A stretch of 54,048 nt of DNA from JAJVIP01 sp964405835 (GCA_964405835.1 CAYOPN010000010.1:1-54048); one strand, 5' to 3'. Shown: positions 14,339-22,135, numbered from the stretch's first letter. Made by a program: numbers and translations. Notes: generated by a model from the letters alone, not told the origin.

Positions 14339-15477
14339 GCGCTGTAGTTGTTGGCGCGGGGCCGGCAGGACTCAGCGCGGCGATTGGGCTTGCGCGCGCC
14401 GGTCGCAACGTCACTGTTTTCGAGCAACGCCCGCGCTGGCAAGGGCGCGTGTGCGGTTCGTTCTTAAGTCCCGAAGCGGTGGCGCATCTGGATTGGCTTG
14501 GCGTGTTGCAGAAAGTCCGAGAGCAGGCGGTCGAAATAAAGCACAGCACGGTGACATTCGGTGATAAAATTTTTTCTGTGCCCGTCGGTGAGCGTGGGCG
14601 CGGAGCGATCGGAGTGCCGCGCAAAGAGCTGGAAGAAATTCTATTGGCAGAAGTGCTGCGCTTGAACGTCAATGTCCGGATGGGGGAACGCTATTCGCCG
14701 GAGGAAAAAACCTTGACCATCATGGCGACCGGAAGATCGTCGCCCTTGCCGTCATCCCCGAATGTTTCTATCGGGGATCTCTCCCAGGGGTCGCTCTGGC
14801 GCGAAAATAATAGAGGCTCCCGATTGAAAATTTCGGGAGCGACGAATGATTGGTACGGTTGGAATGCCACGTACGAAAATGTTCAACAGGCGCCCGGCGA
14901 AATGGCGCTGCATTTTTATCCGGGCGGGTATGTCGGCGTGCTCACGTTCGCGGACGGGAAGGCCAATGTTTGCGGATTGGTCCATCGCCGTGGCCATCAG
15001 GCGTTGTCTTGGCAAAGCGTGGTGCAGGAAGCGCTTGCGCACAGCTCTCAATTTCAGAAACAGATGAAGAACGCGCTGCGCGCGTCCGAATGGCGCGGTG
15101 TCGGCCCACTGCCATTTTCAACCGGTTACCGCGGAGATGTGTCGGACAACTTTTTGTTGGCGGGCGACGCGGCGGCCGTGGGGGACCCGTTTATGGGCGA
15201 AGGCAACGGCCGGGCGCTCGGCGCGGGGCCGATGTTGTTTCAGACGCTAAACGAAACGGCGCCGGAAGATTTCAGAAACATTTATTCCGTTTACCGCCGT
15301 TTGTGGGACATGTCCTATAACACGCGCTTCCAAATGGGCCGCTTGATGCGCATTGGCATGGAACATCCTGCCTTGTTCGCGTTGTTCGCGAAAACAACAC
15401 TGCGCAGCCCGTGGCTCGTCCGGCGCGCTACACCCTATTTTCATTCGGGATTTTTGGTAAAAGCCCAAGCCTTATGA
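14335..15477 (+). CDS. FAD-dependent oxidoreductase (SrsC / geranylgeranyl reductase-like)
   Basis: A 380-residue flavoprotein monooxygenase or reductase. The N-terminal FAD motif is VVGAGPAGLSAAIGLARAG, and the second FAD motif is LLAGDAAAVGDPFMGEGNG. By position in a PKS-methyltransferase-flavoprotein set it should hydroxylate or oxidise a phenolic lipid. Start is TTG 14335 overlapping the previous stop (TTGA). Residues about 135-170, directly after MATGRSS, are encoded by a family B palindromic repeat; the same peptide (PNVSIG-LSQ ... ENNRGSRL-ISGAT) occurs in the unrelated DUF819 protein. The insert sits between ATGR and WYGW, near the FAD domain, and looks tolerated since the frame and both motifs are intact. 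Confidence 0.88.
   Translation: MSAVVVGAGPAGLSAAIGLARAGRNVTVFEQRPRWQGRVCGSFLSPEAVAHLDWLGVLQKVREQAVEIKHSTVTFGDKIFSVPVGERGRGAIGVPRKELEEILLAEVLRLNVNVRMGERYSPEEKTLTIMATGRSSPLPSSPNVSIGDLSQGSLWRENNRGSRLKISGATNDWYGWNATYENVQQAPGEMALHFYPGGYVGVLTFADGKANVCGLVHRRGHQALSWQSVVQEALAHSSQFQKQMKNALRASEWRGVGPLPFSTGYRGDVSDNFLLAGDAAAVGDPFMGEGNGRALGAGPMLFQTLNETAPEDFRNIYSVYRRLWDMSYNTRFQMGRLMRIGMEHPALFALFAKTTLRSPWLVRRATPYFHSGFLVKAQAL
14737..14845. repeat. Palindromic repeat family B, copy 1 (inside the flavoprotein gene)
   Basis: Starts TCGTCGC and ends GCGACGA. Two inner hairpins: CCCCGA-atgtttcta-TCGGGG and GCTCCCGA-ttgaaaatt-TCGGGAGC. It is translated in frame. The second copy is at 26011-26107 on the other strand; a fragment lies at 2541. 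Confidence 0.88.
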
Positions 15478-15881
15478 CAGAAAAAACCTATCGCATCCGC
15501 AATTCCGAAAAGTGTTTCCGGTTCAAGCCCGACGCGTTTTGTTCGCACGCTCCACCGAACAAAGGCATTTATGAGTTGGTCACGTTCGACGAAAACCAAA
15601 ATCCGAAAGTCCTTTTCGTGGGCGCTGCTTTTGAAAAGGGAATTTTGGAAAGCCTCGAGTCCCACGCCGCTGGAACGCTCAAGCCCAAATCGTCCGACAT
15701 CTTCGCGAAATACCCGAACCTCTATTTCGATTACCTAACGCAAATGGACGCCAAGACCAAAGACGACGCGCAGGACATCTATTGGTGGCTCGTCCAAAAA
15801 CACCAGCCGCCGTACAACAACATCGCTTCCATTAGTAACTCGGGGCGTTATCAGAAAATCGACGTCGTCGAAGAAGAGTAA
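15474..15881 (+). CDS. Small unknown protein, possibly a degenerate GIY-YIG fold
   Basis: A 135-residue protein I do not recognise. It starts in the ATGA overlap with the flavoprotein stop, so it belongs to the lipid operon. The middle part, KGIYELVTF then VLFVGAAFEKG and SLESHAAG, has the spacing of a GIY-YIG domain with the second motif changed to FVG, and DIYWWLVQKHQPPYN could be the later Asn-bearing helix. The usual catalytic Arg and Glu are not evident. This fold suggestion is weak. A role in lipid synthesis is suggested only by position. Confidence 0.75.
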   Translation: MTEKTYRIRNSEKCFRFKPDAFCSHAPPNKGIYELVTFDENQNPKVLFVGAAFEKGILESLESHAAGTLKPKSSDIFAKYPNLYFDYLTQMDAKTKDDAQDIYWWLVQKHQPPYNNIASISNSGRYQKIDVVEEE

Positions 15882-15887
15882 GGTTCG

Positions 15888-17039
15888 TTGACTCCCACCA
15901 ACAGTTTGTTGTTCCTCTATATGGTGCCCGGCACGGGGCACCAGAAGGCCGCCGAGGCCATTATGGAATCGACCTCGCACATGGACCCGCGCGTGCAATG
16001 CGTCACGCTCGATGTCGGCCATCAAACCTTTCCGCTCCTGGGTGGTGTGGTCAACAAAATGTATCTGCAGATGCTCAAGACCGCACCGTTTATCTGGGAA
16101 TACCTCTACGACAACCCCGACGTCGAACTTGCCACGCGTGACGCGCGCGAACTCTTGCGCATCATGGGATATCTCAAAATCCAACGCATGCTGAAGAAAT
16201 ACCGGCCCGCCGGGGTGATTTGCACACAGGCGATGCCCGCGATCGCGATGGCCGCCGAGAAACGCAAAGGCCGTCTGCGTGTACCGCTCATCTGCGCGAT
16301 CACGGACTTCGCGGTGCACACGTATTGGCTGCATCCGGAAGTAGATTTGTATTTGGTTGGACATGAAGACGTGAAGCAGGAAATGATCCGCCGCGGTATT
16401 GCCGCCGAACGCATCCGCGTCACCGGCATACCGATCAAACCCAAATTCGGCGAGACCGTCGATAAAGCGGAGATCCGCCACAAGCTGCGGCTTTCGCCTA
16501 ACAAAAAAACCGTGCTCATCATGGGCGGAGGGCATGGGCTGGGGCCCATCGAACAATTGGTGGAAGCGCTAAAAACCATTCCGTTGTCGATCCAAACAAT
16601 TGTTGTCTGTGGAAAAAACCGTTCCACACAGAAAAAAGTCATGAAGCTCACCGCGAACAACCCGGACTTTCATGTTTATGGTTACGTGAAGGACACGGCG
16701 TCGCTCATGAGCGCGGCCGATATTTTGGTCACCAAGCCCGGCGGGCTCACCTGCGCGGAGGCGCTCGCGAAACAATTGCCGCTCATCTTAACGAGCCCAA
16801 TCCCCGGACAGGAAGAACGCAACGTTCGGTTCCTCACGCGTTACCAAGTGGCGCGTCTGGTCCAGTCGCCCGAAGATTTGATGCACGCGGTTGTGGACCT
16901 GGTCCGTCATCCCAAAAAGATGGAGTCGATGCGGCAGCGCGCGCGTTTGTTGTCAAAGCCGCATTCGGCGTGGGAAGCGTCCCGGCTTATTTTTGACGTG
17001 GTGCATCTGCGCGGGGCTTTTGCGCGGGGAATTTCCTGA
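15888..17039 (+). CDS. GT28 glycosyltransferase (MGDG synthase / UgtP-like)
   Basis: A 383-residue GT-B glycosyltransferase of the family that adds galactose or glucose to diacylglycerol. The N-terminal MGDG synthase domain begins FLYMVPGTGHQKAAEAI (the GxGHxxAA motif), and the C-terminal half has IMGGGHGLGP and the nucleotide-sugar motif DILVTKPGGLTCAEAL. It is probably peripheral on the inner membrane face. Start is TTG 15888 with AGG upstream. It lies 6 bp after the small unknown gene and 2 bp before an acyltransferase, so its acceptor could be the polyketide-derived lipid of this operon rather than diacylglycerol. Confidence 0.9.
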   Translation: MTPTNSLLFLYMVPGTGHQKAAEAIMESTSHMDPRVQCVTLDVGHQTFPLLGGVVNKMYLQMLKTAPFIWEYLYDNPDVELATRDARELLRIMGYLKIQRMLKKYRPAGVICTQAMPAIAMAAEKRKGRLRVPLICAITDFAVHTYWLHPEVDLYLVGHEDVKQEMIRRGIAAERIRVTGIPIKPKFGETVDKAEIRHKLRLSPNKKTVLIMGGGHGLGPIEQLVEALKTIPLSIQTIVVCGKNRSTQKKVMKLTANNPDFHVYGYVKDTASLMSAADILVTKPGGLTCAEALAKQLPLILTSPIPGQEERNVRFLTRYQVARLVQSPEDLMHAVVDLVRHPKKMESMRQRARLLSKPHSAWEASRLIFDVVHLRGAFARGIS

Positions 17040-17041
17040 TC

Positions 17042-17902
17042 ATGCGCGCGTCTTTCTTCGATTTTCTCGAAACGCTCGGCGCCTGGACGTTTGAGGCGCT
17101 TGCGTGGTTCTTCGGAAAAATGCCGCGGCGGCTCCGCTACCCTTTGGTTTCGTTTAGCGGCGCCGTGTTCGCGATGTTCGCGTGGAACATGCGCAAAGCG
17201 CTCAATGAAAACCTGGAGACGCTTTTCAGCGGAGAACTCAAGAAATTCCGGCCGCGAATCCAGACCGTGTTCCGTAATTTTGCGCTGACGCTCGGTGATT
17301 TTTATCTGCCCGACGGAGTAAAAGTGGACGTGCCGGAACGGAATAAACTCGAGGAGCTCCGCAAAAAATATCCGGGCGTGATGGTATTGACCTTCCACAT
17401 GGGGCATTGGGAACTCGGCGCGCGCACGATGAAACAATGGGGCTGGCCCGTCACCGCCGTTTATCAACCGTACCGCAACAAAAGTTTTAAAAAATCGATC
17501 GAAAGCCGCCGCGCGGAGGGTGTGAACTTTGTTCCGGTCGGCGGAAACGCCGCCAACGGCGTCCGCTCGGCGTTGCGCCGCGGCGACGTGGTGGCGATGC
17601 TGGGCGATCTTCCGTTTGGCGAGGAAGGCGCCGAAGTTTCGTTGTTGGGGCATCGTGTCATCTGGCCGAAAGGGCCGGTGGTGTTGGCCATGAAGGAAAA
17701 GTGCCCGATTGTCATAGCTGTCGTGGTGCGCACGGGCGTGGGAGAATACCGGGCCTATATCGAAGACCCCATTATTCCCGAGGGACGCGGCCGCGCGGAC
17801 GTTCAGCGCTTGGTACAGGAAGTCGCCGATAAATTTGGTAAGTTCCTGCCGCAGTATCCAGCACAGTGGTATCGTTTTCTCCCGTTTGAATTTGTTTCAT
17901 AA
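17042..17902 (+). CDS. LpxL/HtrB-family lipid acyltransferase
   Basis: A 286-residue lysophospholipid/lipid A-type acyltransferase. The catalytic HX4E motif is H119-MGHW-E124, after a hydrophobic N-terminal region (about 10-50) that may anchor it in the membrane. GDVVAMLGDLPFG and the end PAQWYRFLPFEF match the family. It starts 2 bp after the glycosyltransferase stop and is the last gene of the operon. It may make conventional lipid A or glycolipid, but as a partner of the polyketide synthase and GT28 it could acylate a sugar-linked phenolic lipid (inference). Confidence 0.88.
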   Translation: MRASFFDFLETLGAWTFEALAWFFGKMPRRLRYPLVSFSGAVFAMFAWNMRKALNENLETLFSGELKKFRPRIQTVFRNFALTLGDFYLPDGVKVDVPERNKLEELRKKYPGVMVLTFHMGHWELGARTMKQWGWPVTAVYQPYRNKSFKKSIESRRAEGVNFVPVGGNAANGVRSALRRGDVVAMLGDLPFGEEGAEVSLLGHRVIWPKGPVVLAMKEKCPIVIAVVVRTGVGEYRAYIEDPIIPEGRGRADVQRLVQEVADKFGKFLPQYPAQWYRFLPFEFVS

Positions 17903-17904
17903 GT

Positions 17905-18036
17905 GTCCGCCCCGCTTCGCCTTCGGCTATGCGGGACGGTCTTCGCCTTAATTAATTTCGCTTCGTCTCATATGGAGCTTGACCGGCTTGCCGGGCGTAG
18001 CTCCGAACGTTTCTGTTTCATGTGAGGAGCGAAGAC
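17905..18036. repeat. Repeat family C, copy 1, abutting tRNA-Pro
   Basis: The unit has GTCTTCGC near the start and GCGAAGAC at its end, with an inner GGAGCT...AGCTCC hairpin. A related copy at 19707-19817 shares CGGCTTCG-like, GTCTTCGC, AATTAAT, CCGG-CGTAGCTCCGAA and TGAGGAGCGAAGAC. Copy 1 ends directly at the first base of the tRNA. The untranslated stretch 17903-18238 otherwise holds only the tRNA and the upstream region of the sigma gene. Confidence 0.7.
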
Positions 18037-18108
18037 CGGGGTGTAGCTCAGTGGTAGAGCGCTTGGTTCGGGACCAAGAGGCCGCAGGTTCAAGCCCTGT
18101 CACCCCGA
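18037..18108 (+). tRNA. tRNA-Pro (anticodon CGG)
   Basis: Cloverleaf folds well: acceptor CGGGGTG/CACCCCG, D-stem GCTC/GAGC, anticodon stem CTTGG/CCAAG with loop TTCGGGA (anticodon CGG), T-loop TTCAAGC. The 3' CCA is not encoded. Confidence 0.93.
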
Positions 18109-18238
18109 ATTTTTCGCCAGAAAAATTCCTTCTCCATGCTCACATGCGTCATGCGAAAAATTCGGCATGCAGAATGACGCATGTTGCATGGATTAATTTC
18201 AGAAATTTGACTTTCTATGTTATGCTCCCCGCCGAAAT

Positions 18239-19069
18239 ATGAAAGATAGTCTCGACCCAGTCACACTTTATTTTCAGGGGATCAAAAACCTTCCTGCCGT
18301 CGGGAAAGATGAGTTCGAAGACCTTTGGAAACGCGCCGGCAAGAACGACAAGGTTGCGAAGAAGCGTTTGATCGAAGGCAACCTCCGCCTCGTTATTCCC
18401 ATCGCCAAAAAATATTACCGCCCCGGCATCGACTTCCTTGATTTGATCGAAGAGGGAAATTTGGGCCTCATGCACGCGGTTGACAAATTTGACTACACCC
18501 GCGGTTTCCGTTTCTCCACCTACGCCGCGTACTGGATCGAACAAGCGGTGCGCCGCGCGATCGATGAACAATCCAAAACCATCCGCATTCCTCCGCACGC
18601 GTGGGAGGCCCTCCGCAAATGGCTTAAACAGTGGGACCAACTTCATGGTGCGTTCGGTCGCGACCCCACGTTGGGCGAAATGGCCAAAAAACTCCATTTG
18701 TCGGCCCGTCAAATCCGCGGCGTTTTGGATGCCGCCGAAGCGGCGCGCGGTCTCGAGAGCCTGGACACGCCACTCGATGACGACGAAGATTTATTTGTAA
18801 AGGATGTTGTCGCCGAATCGAGCGAACATTCGCCGGACAACGTGCTCTCCGAACTCCGCATGAAAGACGAAATGGACAAAGCGCTCGGTAAAGTCGGCGA
18901 GCGTGAACGCCAGATTTTGGAAATGCGTTTCGGCCTCAACGGGTCCGAGCGCATGACGTTGGAGATTGTCGGTAAAAAACTGCGGCTCTCGCGCGAGCGG
19001 GTGCGGCAACTGGAAGAGCGCGGATTGCAGCGCCTCCGCCGGGCCGCCCAGCGCATGGGCCTCATATAA
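18239..19069 (+). CDS. Sigma-70 family RNA polymerase sigma factor (group 2-like)
   Basis: A 276-residue sigma factor without region 1.1. Region 1.2 (DPVTLYFQGI), region 2 (EGNLRLVIPIAKKY, DLIEEGNLGLMHAVDKFDY, FSTYAAYWIEQAV), region 3 (about 115-175) and region 4 (ERERQILEMRFGLNG, LSRERVRQLEERGLQRLR) are all present. It is too short to be a housekeeping RpoD of the usual size, so an RpoS-like or alternative role is likely. ATG 18239 is 12 bases after a possible -10 TATGCT (18221-18226); no ribosome binding site is seen. It is followed 12 bp later by apt. Its presence makes an interesting comparison with the two sigma modules in the giant protein. Confidence 0.93.
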   Translation: MKDSLDPVTLYFQGIKNLPAVGKDEFEDLWKRAGKNDKVAKKRLIEGNLRLVIPIAKKYYRPGIDFLDLIEEGNLGLMHAVDKFDYTRGFRFSTYAAYWIEQAVRRAIDEQSKTIRIPPHAWEALRKWLKQWDQLHGAFGRDPTLGEMAKKLHLSARQIRGVLDAAEAARGLESLDTPLDDDEDLFVKDVVAESSEHSPDNVLSELRMKDEMDKALGKVGERERQILEMRFGLNGSERMTLEIVGKKLRLSRERVRQLEERGLQRLRRAAQRMGLI

Positions 19070-19081
19070 ATAGGAAGGAAC

Positions 19082-19612
19082 ATGGCGCCAACCCTTGTCG
19101 ATGATTTGAAGCAGCACATCCGCACCATCCCCGATTTCCCGAAAAAAGGCATTCTTTTCCGCGATATCACCACGCTGCTCAGTAACGGTCCCGCGTTCAA
19201 ACTGGCCATCGACCAGCTCATCGCGCAATACAAAGGAAAAGGCATTCAGAAAGTGGTGGGAATTGAATCGCGCGGTTTTCTCACGGCCGCACCGTTGGCC
19301 TATCATTTGGGCGCCGGGTTTGTTCCGGTGCGCAAGCGCGGTAAGCTACCGCACAAGACCAATTCCGTCACCTACGAACTTGAATACGGCGTCGACACGC
19401 TGGAGATGCACGATGACGCGCTGGTAAAAGGGGAAAACGTCCTCATCGCCGATGATCTGCTCGCCACGGGCGGCACCGCGCGCGCGACCTGCGATCTGGT
19501 GGAAAAAAGCGGCGGCAAGGTCGCCGGTCTGGCTTTCCTCATCGAACTCGTGGGCCTCAACGGCCGCGATAAACTTGAAAACCACAACGTCTTCTCGTTG
19601 ATCCAATATTAG
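19082..19612 (+). CDS. apt: Adenine phosphoribosyltransferase
   Basis: A 176-residue type I phosphoribosyltransferase that salvages adenine to AMP with PRPP. The PRPP loop is VLIADDLLATGGTA; the adenine-specific IRTIPDFPKKGILFRDI at the N-terminus and GIESRGFL are both diagnostic. The length is normal. AGGAAGGA precedes the ATG at 19082. It lies 12 bp after the sigma factor gene and 11 bp before tRNA-Arg. Confidence 0.96.
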   Translation: MAPTLVDDLKQHIRTIPDFPKKGILFRDITTLLSNGPAFKLAIDQLIAQYKGKGIQKVVGIESRGFLTAAPLAYHLGAGFVPVRKRGKLPHKTNSVTYELEYGVDTLEMHDDALVKGENVLIADDLLATGGTARATCDLVEKSGGKVAGLAFLIELVGLNGRDKLENHNVFSLIQY

Positions 19613-19623
19613 TGAATACCACT

Positions 19624-19696
19624 ACCCCTGTAGCTCAACTGGAAGAGCGGCTCCGTCCTAAGGAGAAGGTTGGTGGTTCGATTCCGCCCAGGGGTG
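19624..19696 (+). tRNA. tRNA-Arg (anticodon CCT)
   Basis: Acceptor ACCCCTG/CAGGGGT, D-stem GCTC/GAGC, anticodon loop GTCCTAA (anticodon CCT) on a CTCC/GGAG stem, T-stem GGTGG/CCGCC with loop TTCGATT. The first anticodon-stem pair is G-A. CCA is not encoded. Confidence 0.9.
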
Positions 19697-19706
19697 AGTT
19701 AATTGT

Positions 19707-19817
19707 TCCCCACCTTCGCCTCCGGCTTCGGTGGGCCGTCTTCGCTGAATTAATAGTTGGAACGGTGCTGGGGAGCTTGCCCGGCGTAGCTCCGAATGCA
19801 ATGAGGAGCGAAGACGG
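19707..19817. repeat. Repeat family C, copy 2, just after tRNA-Arg
   Basis: Same order of blocks as copy 1 at 17905: CTTCGCCTCCGGCTTCG, GTCTTCGC, AATTAAT, a GGAGCT...AGCTCC hairpin around GCCCGGCG, then TGAGGAGCGAAGAC. It starts 10 bp after the tRNA. Confidence 0.7.
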
Positions 19818-19838
19818 GATTCCGGCCGGGGGCTTGCT

Positions 19839-20495
19839 ATGAGCACACGTTCCGAATTAAAAGAAAACCTGCTCGCCGCCAAAGTCCAGACCGGTCTCGT
19901 GTGGGTCATGGCCAACCGTACTCCTGTGATGACGGGCATCGGCATTGTTGTCGCCGCATTTTTGATCGGCAGCGTTTTTGTGATTCGCAACCGCGAGAAA
20001 CGCGACACTGATTTGACACGTCTTGCGTTGGCCGAATCGTTGGTGGGCCAGCGGCAATACGATCGCGCCGCGCTCGCGCTCAATGACCTAAAAGTTTCCA
20101 CAAACGACAATGGATTGCTCGCGCAAACCTCCTACTTTCAGGGCTTGGCGGCGCTTGGCCAGAAAAAATATGCCGAGGCCGAAATGTTTTTTCAGGAAAC
20201 AATTGACCGTAGCGGGCGCTCGCCGCTGAAACCGCTGGCCTTGTCGAATAAAGGATTTGCTCAGGAAGAAAAAAAAGATTTTGACGCGGCCGCCCAAACC
20301 TACGGACAGTTTATGACGGAATTCGGTGAACATTTCTTGGCCCCGCGGGTGCAACTTTCCCTCGGAAGAGCGTTCGCCGCGGCCGGAAAAACCGAGGAGG
20401 CGAAAAAGGCCCTGGCCCAGTTGATCGACCTCTATCCCACGTCCCAGTGGGCCGAAAACGCACGGTCAATTATGGACAAATTGCGAATTCGCTGA
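19839..20495 (+). CDS. Single-pass membrane protein with TPR repeats (YfgM-like)
   Basis: A 218-residue protein with an N-terminal cytoplasmic tail, one membrane helix at about residues 31-50 (TGIGIVVAAFLIGSVFVI) and a soluble domain of three to four tetratricopeptide repeats (for example LAESLVGQRQYDRAALAL, FQGLAALGQKKYAEAEMFF, LSLGRAFAAAGKTEEAKKAL). The layout matches YfgM, an accessory of the SecYEG translocon, or other TPR-linked envelope factors; no specific role is shown. GGGGG lies upstream of ATG 19839. The porin promoter overlaps its 3' end. Confidence 0.85.
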   Translation: MSTRSELKENLLAAKVQTGLVWVMANRTPVMTGIGIVVAAFLIGSVFVIRNREKRDTDLTRLALAESLVGQRQYDRAALALNDLKVSTNDNGLLAQTSYFQGLAALGQKKYAEAEMFFQETIDRSGRSPLKPLALSNKGFAQEEKKDFDAAAQTYGQFMTEFGEHFLAPRVQLSLGRAFAAAGKTEEAKKALAQLIDLYPTSQWAENARSIMDKLRIR

Positions 20496-20501
20496 TACAA
20501 T
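20473..20501 (+). promoter_or_regulatory. Promoter of the first porin gene
   Basis: TGGACA (20473-20478), 17 bp spacer, TACAAT (20496-20501), overlapping the stop of the TPR gene. The -10 is followed by CCGCGCAC, like other promoters here. It gives a leader of about 80 nt. Confidence 0.75.
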
Positions 20502-20545
20502 CCGCGCACTTTTGAGTCTAAAAGATTCACGGTTTTTTGAATGAT

Positions 20546-20559
20546 GTACAACGCTGTAC
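20546..20559. promoter_or_regulatory. Palindrome GTACA-acgc-TGTAC in the porin leader
   Basis: A perfect inverted repeat in the 5' leader, 30 bp before the porin start. It could be a protein binding site or a small mRNA hairpin next to the AAGGGGG ribosome binding site. No regulator is identified. Confidence 0.35.
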
Positions 20560-20590
20560 AAATCAAAACTCCTAAGGGGGAATCGTAAAG

Positions 20591-22000
20591 ATGAGAAAAC
20601 TAATGGCCATGTTTGCCATTTGCGTATCAGTAGCGACCGCTCCAGCGTGGTCGTTAGTAGGACTGGGGGACATCAAGTTTGATGGTTCCCTTGAAGTAAG
20701 CGGAAATTCCGCCAGCAACGAAACCGATCAAGCTCCAGCCAACGATCATCGTGGAAACACCGCCACCCGCGTTCGTCTCGGTATGAATGCCTTGGTTACC
20801 GAAGGTGTCACAGGCCGCATCGAAGCAATCCGTGACACGAGACTCTACGGGACCAGCCCAACCACCGTCCAAAACGAAACCGACCTCTGGCGCTTTCACA
20901 ATGCGTTTATCGACATCGCCGACCTCTGGGGCTCTAATTTCCGTCTTGGCCGCCAGTACATCGGAAACCCGGGAGACCTGGTTTGGAATATCTCTCCAAC
21001 CGATGACGATAGCTTGACCAACAATTCCATTGACGGTTTATTGATTCAAAACCGTAAATTGGATTTCCTCCATATCGACCTGTTTACCGGTAAAGCCAGC
21101 GAAGATGATGGCGTTGCCAACACCGATGCTGATGATACCGGCACCGGAGGCGATATCAACCTGAGCAGCCTTGATCTCGTCCTTCCGACGCTGATCCCTG
21201 GCGGAGCAATCAATGTCGGCTACCTCTGGGGCATTGACTCCAGCTCAGCTCCTCACAACAATGACAACAAATTAACGACGCTTCGCGTCGGCGTTCGCGG
21301 CGGATTGATGGAAAACTTCATCACTTACCGCGCAGAGCTCTTCCAGAACGGCGGTGCGGCGGAAATCCGCAACACCAACTCGGAGCTCAAATATAAAGGT
21401 AGAGCCATCGATCTCGGCGTCGGCGTCAACGCCAGCGAGACCCCGATCGGCGGAATCAGCGCGAACATCAATTGGTTGATGGGTTCGGGCGATGACGACC
21501 TGACTGACAATGATGATGAATCCTTCCATGATTTCAGCGCGCTTGGAGTGAATACCTCCGACCGTCTGTTGGGTGAAATCTTCGGAAAGAGCAACACGCT
21601 CGGTGGTGGAACGCCGCGCGGCCAAGGTCTTGATGCAACGGGCGCCAGCCAGAACGGCGGTCTCAGCGTCATCAATCTCGGCGTTGCTCTTAAACCGAAC
21701 TTCCTTGATAAAAAATCCACCTTCAAGCTCGACTACTATATGTTCTCTCAGACCGAAGACAGCCAGAAGGTTGCTGGCGGAGGGACGACCAATATTGGGG
21801 ACGACTTCGGAGACGAAATCGACTTCGCGTTCTTGTATGACCATACAGCGAATGTCGGCATTGAACTTGGCTACGCGATGCTCTCACCCGACACCGCTTT
21901 GACCGGCGTTGCAGTCGCACCGGCCCCGGCGAACCCGGACGAAGACATCACCAAGGCTTATGCCCGTTTGAAAGTTAAATGGGGCGGAGAAGCTCAATAA
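20591..22000 (+). CDS. Outer-membrane beta-barrel porin
   Basis: A 469-residue secreted barrel. The signal peptide is MRKLMAMFAICVSVATAPAWS, cleaved near residue 21. The rest alternates polar and hydrophobic residues in amphipathic strands, with FRLGRQYIGNPGDLVWN near residue 120, which resembles alginate-export-type porins. Long Asp/Asn-rich loops (TDADDTGTGG, DDDLTDNDDES) may bind calcium or face outward. There is no C-terminal aromatic residue (ends GGEAQ). It has a clear promoter, a strong ribosome binding site and its own terminator, so it is likely well expressed. Substrate unknown. Confidence 0.85.
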   Translation: MRKLMAMFAICVSVATAPAWSLVGLGDIKFDGSLEVSGNSASNETDQAPANDHRGNTATRVRLGMNALVTEGVTGRIEAIRDTRLYGTSPTTVQNETDLWRFHNAFIDIADLWGSNFRLGRQYIGNPGDLVWNISPTDDDSLTNNSIDGLLIQNRKLDFLHIDLFTGKASEDDGVANTDADDTGTGGDINLSSLDLVLPTLIPGGAINVGYLWGIDSSSAPHNNDNKLTTLRVGVRGGLMENFITYRAELFQNGGAAEIRNTNSELKYKGRAIDLGVGVNASETPIGGISANINWLMGSGDDDLTDNDDESFHDFSALGVNTSDRLLGEIFGKSNTLGGGTPRGQGLDATGASQNGGLSVINLGVALKPNFLDKKSTFKLDYYMFSQTEDSQKVAGGGTTNIGDDFGDEIDFAFLYDHTANVGIELGYAMLSPDTALTGVAVAPAPANPDEDITKAYARLKVKWGGEAQ

Positions 22001-22030
22001 GTTAGAGCGTCTCATCTCAAATGTTTGACC

Positions 22031-22086
22031 GAAACCCCTCTGTTTCGCACCACAAAATACGTGGGCGAGCGGAGGGGTTTCTTTTT
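22031..22086 (+). terminator. Intrinsic terminator after the first porin
   Basis: Stem GAAACCCCTC (22031-22040) pairs with GAGGGGTTTC (22072-22081), followed by TTTTT. The T-run ends 2 bp before the next promoter. Confidence 0.85.
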
Positions 22087-22088
22087 GC

Positions 22089-22117
22089 TTGAGGAAAAAA
22101 TTTCTCTCTGTTACAAT
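22089..22117 (+). promoter_or_regulatory. Promoter of the second porin gene
   Basis: TTGAGG (22089-22094), 17 bp spacer, TACAAT (22112-22117), then CCGCC. The expected leader is only about 12 nt and contains no ribosome binding site. Confidence 0.75.
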
Positions 22118-22135
22118 CCGCCAACGAAAAAACAC

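Noticed and set aside
18208..18226. TTGACT followed by TATGCT in front of the sigma factor gene, as a full promoter
   Set aside because: The spacer is only 8 bp, too short for sigma-70. The TATGCT alone may still be a -10.
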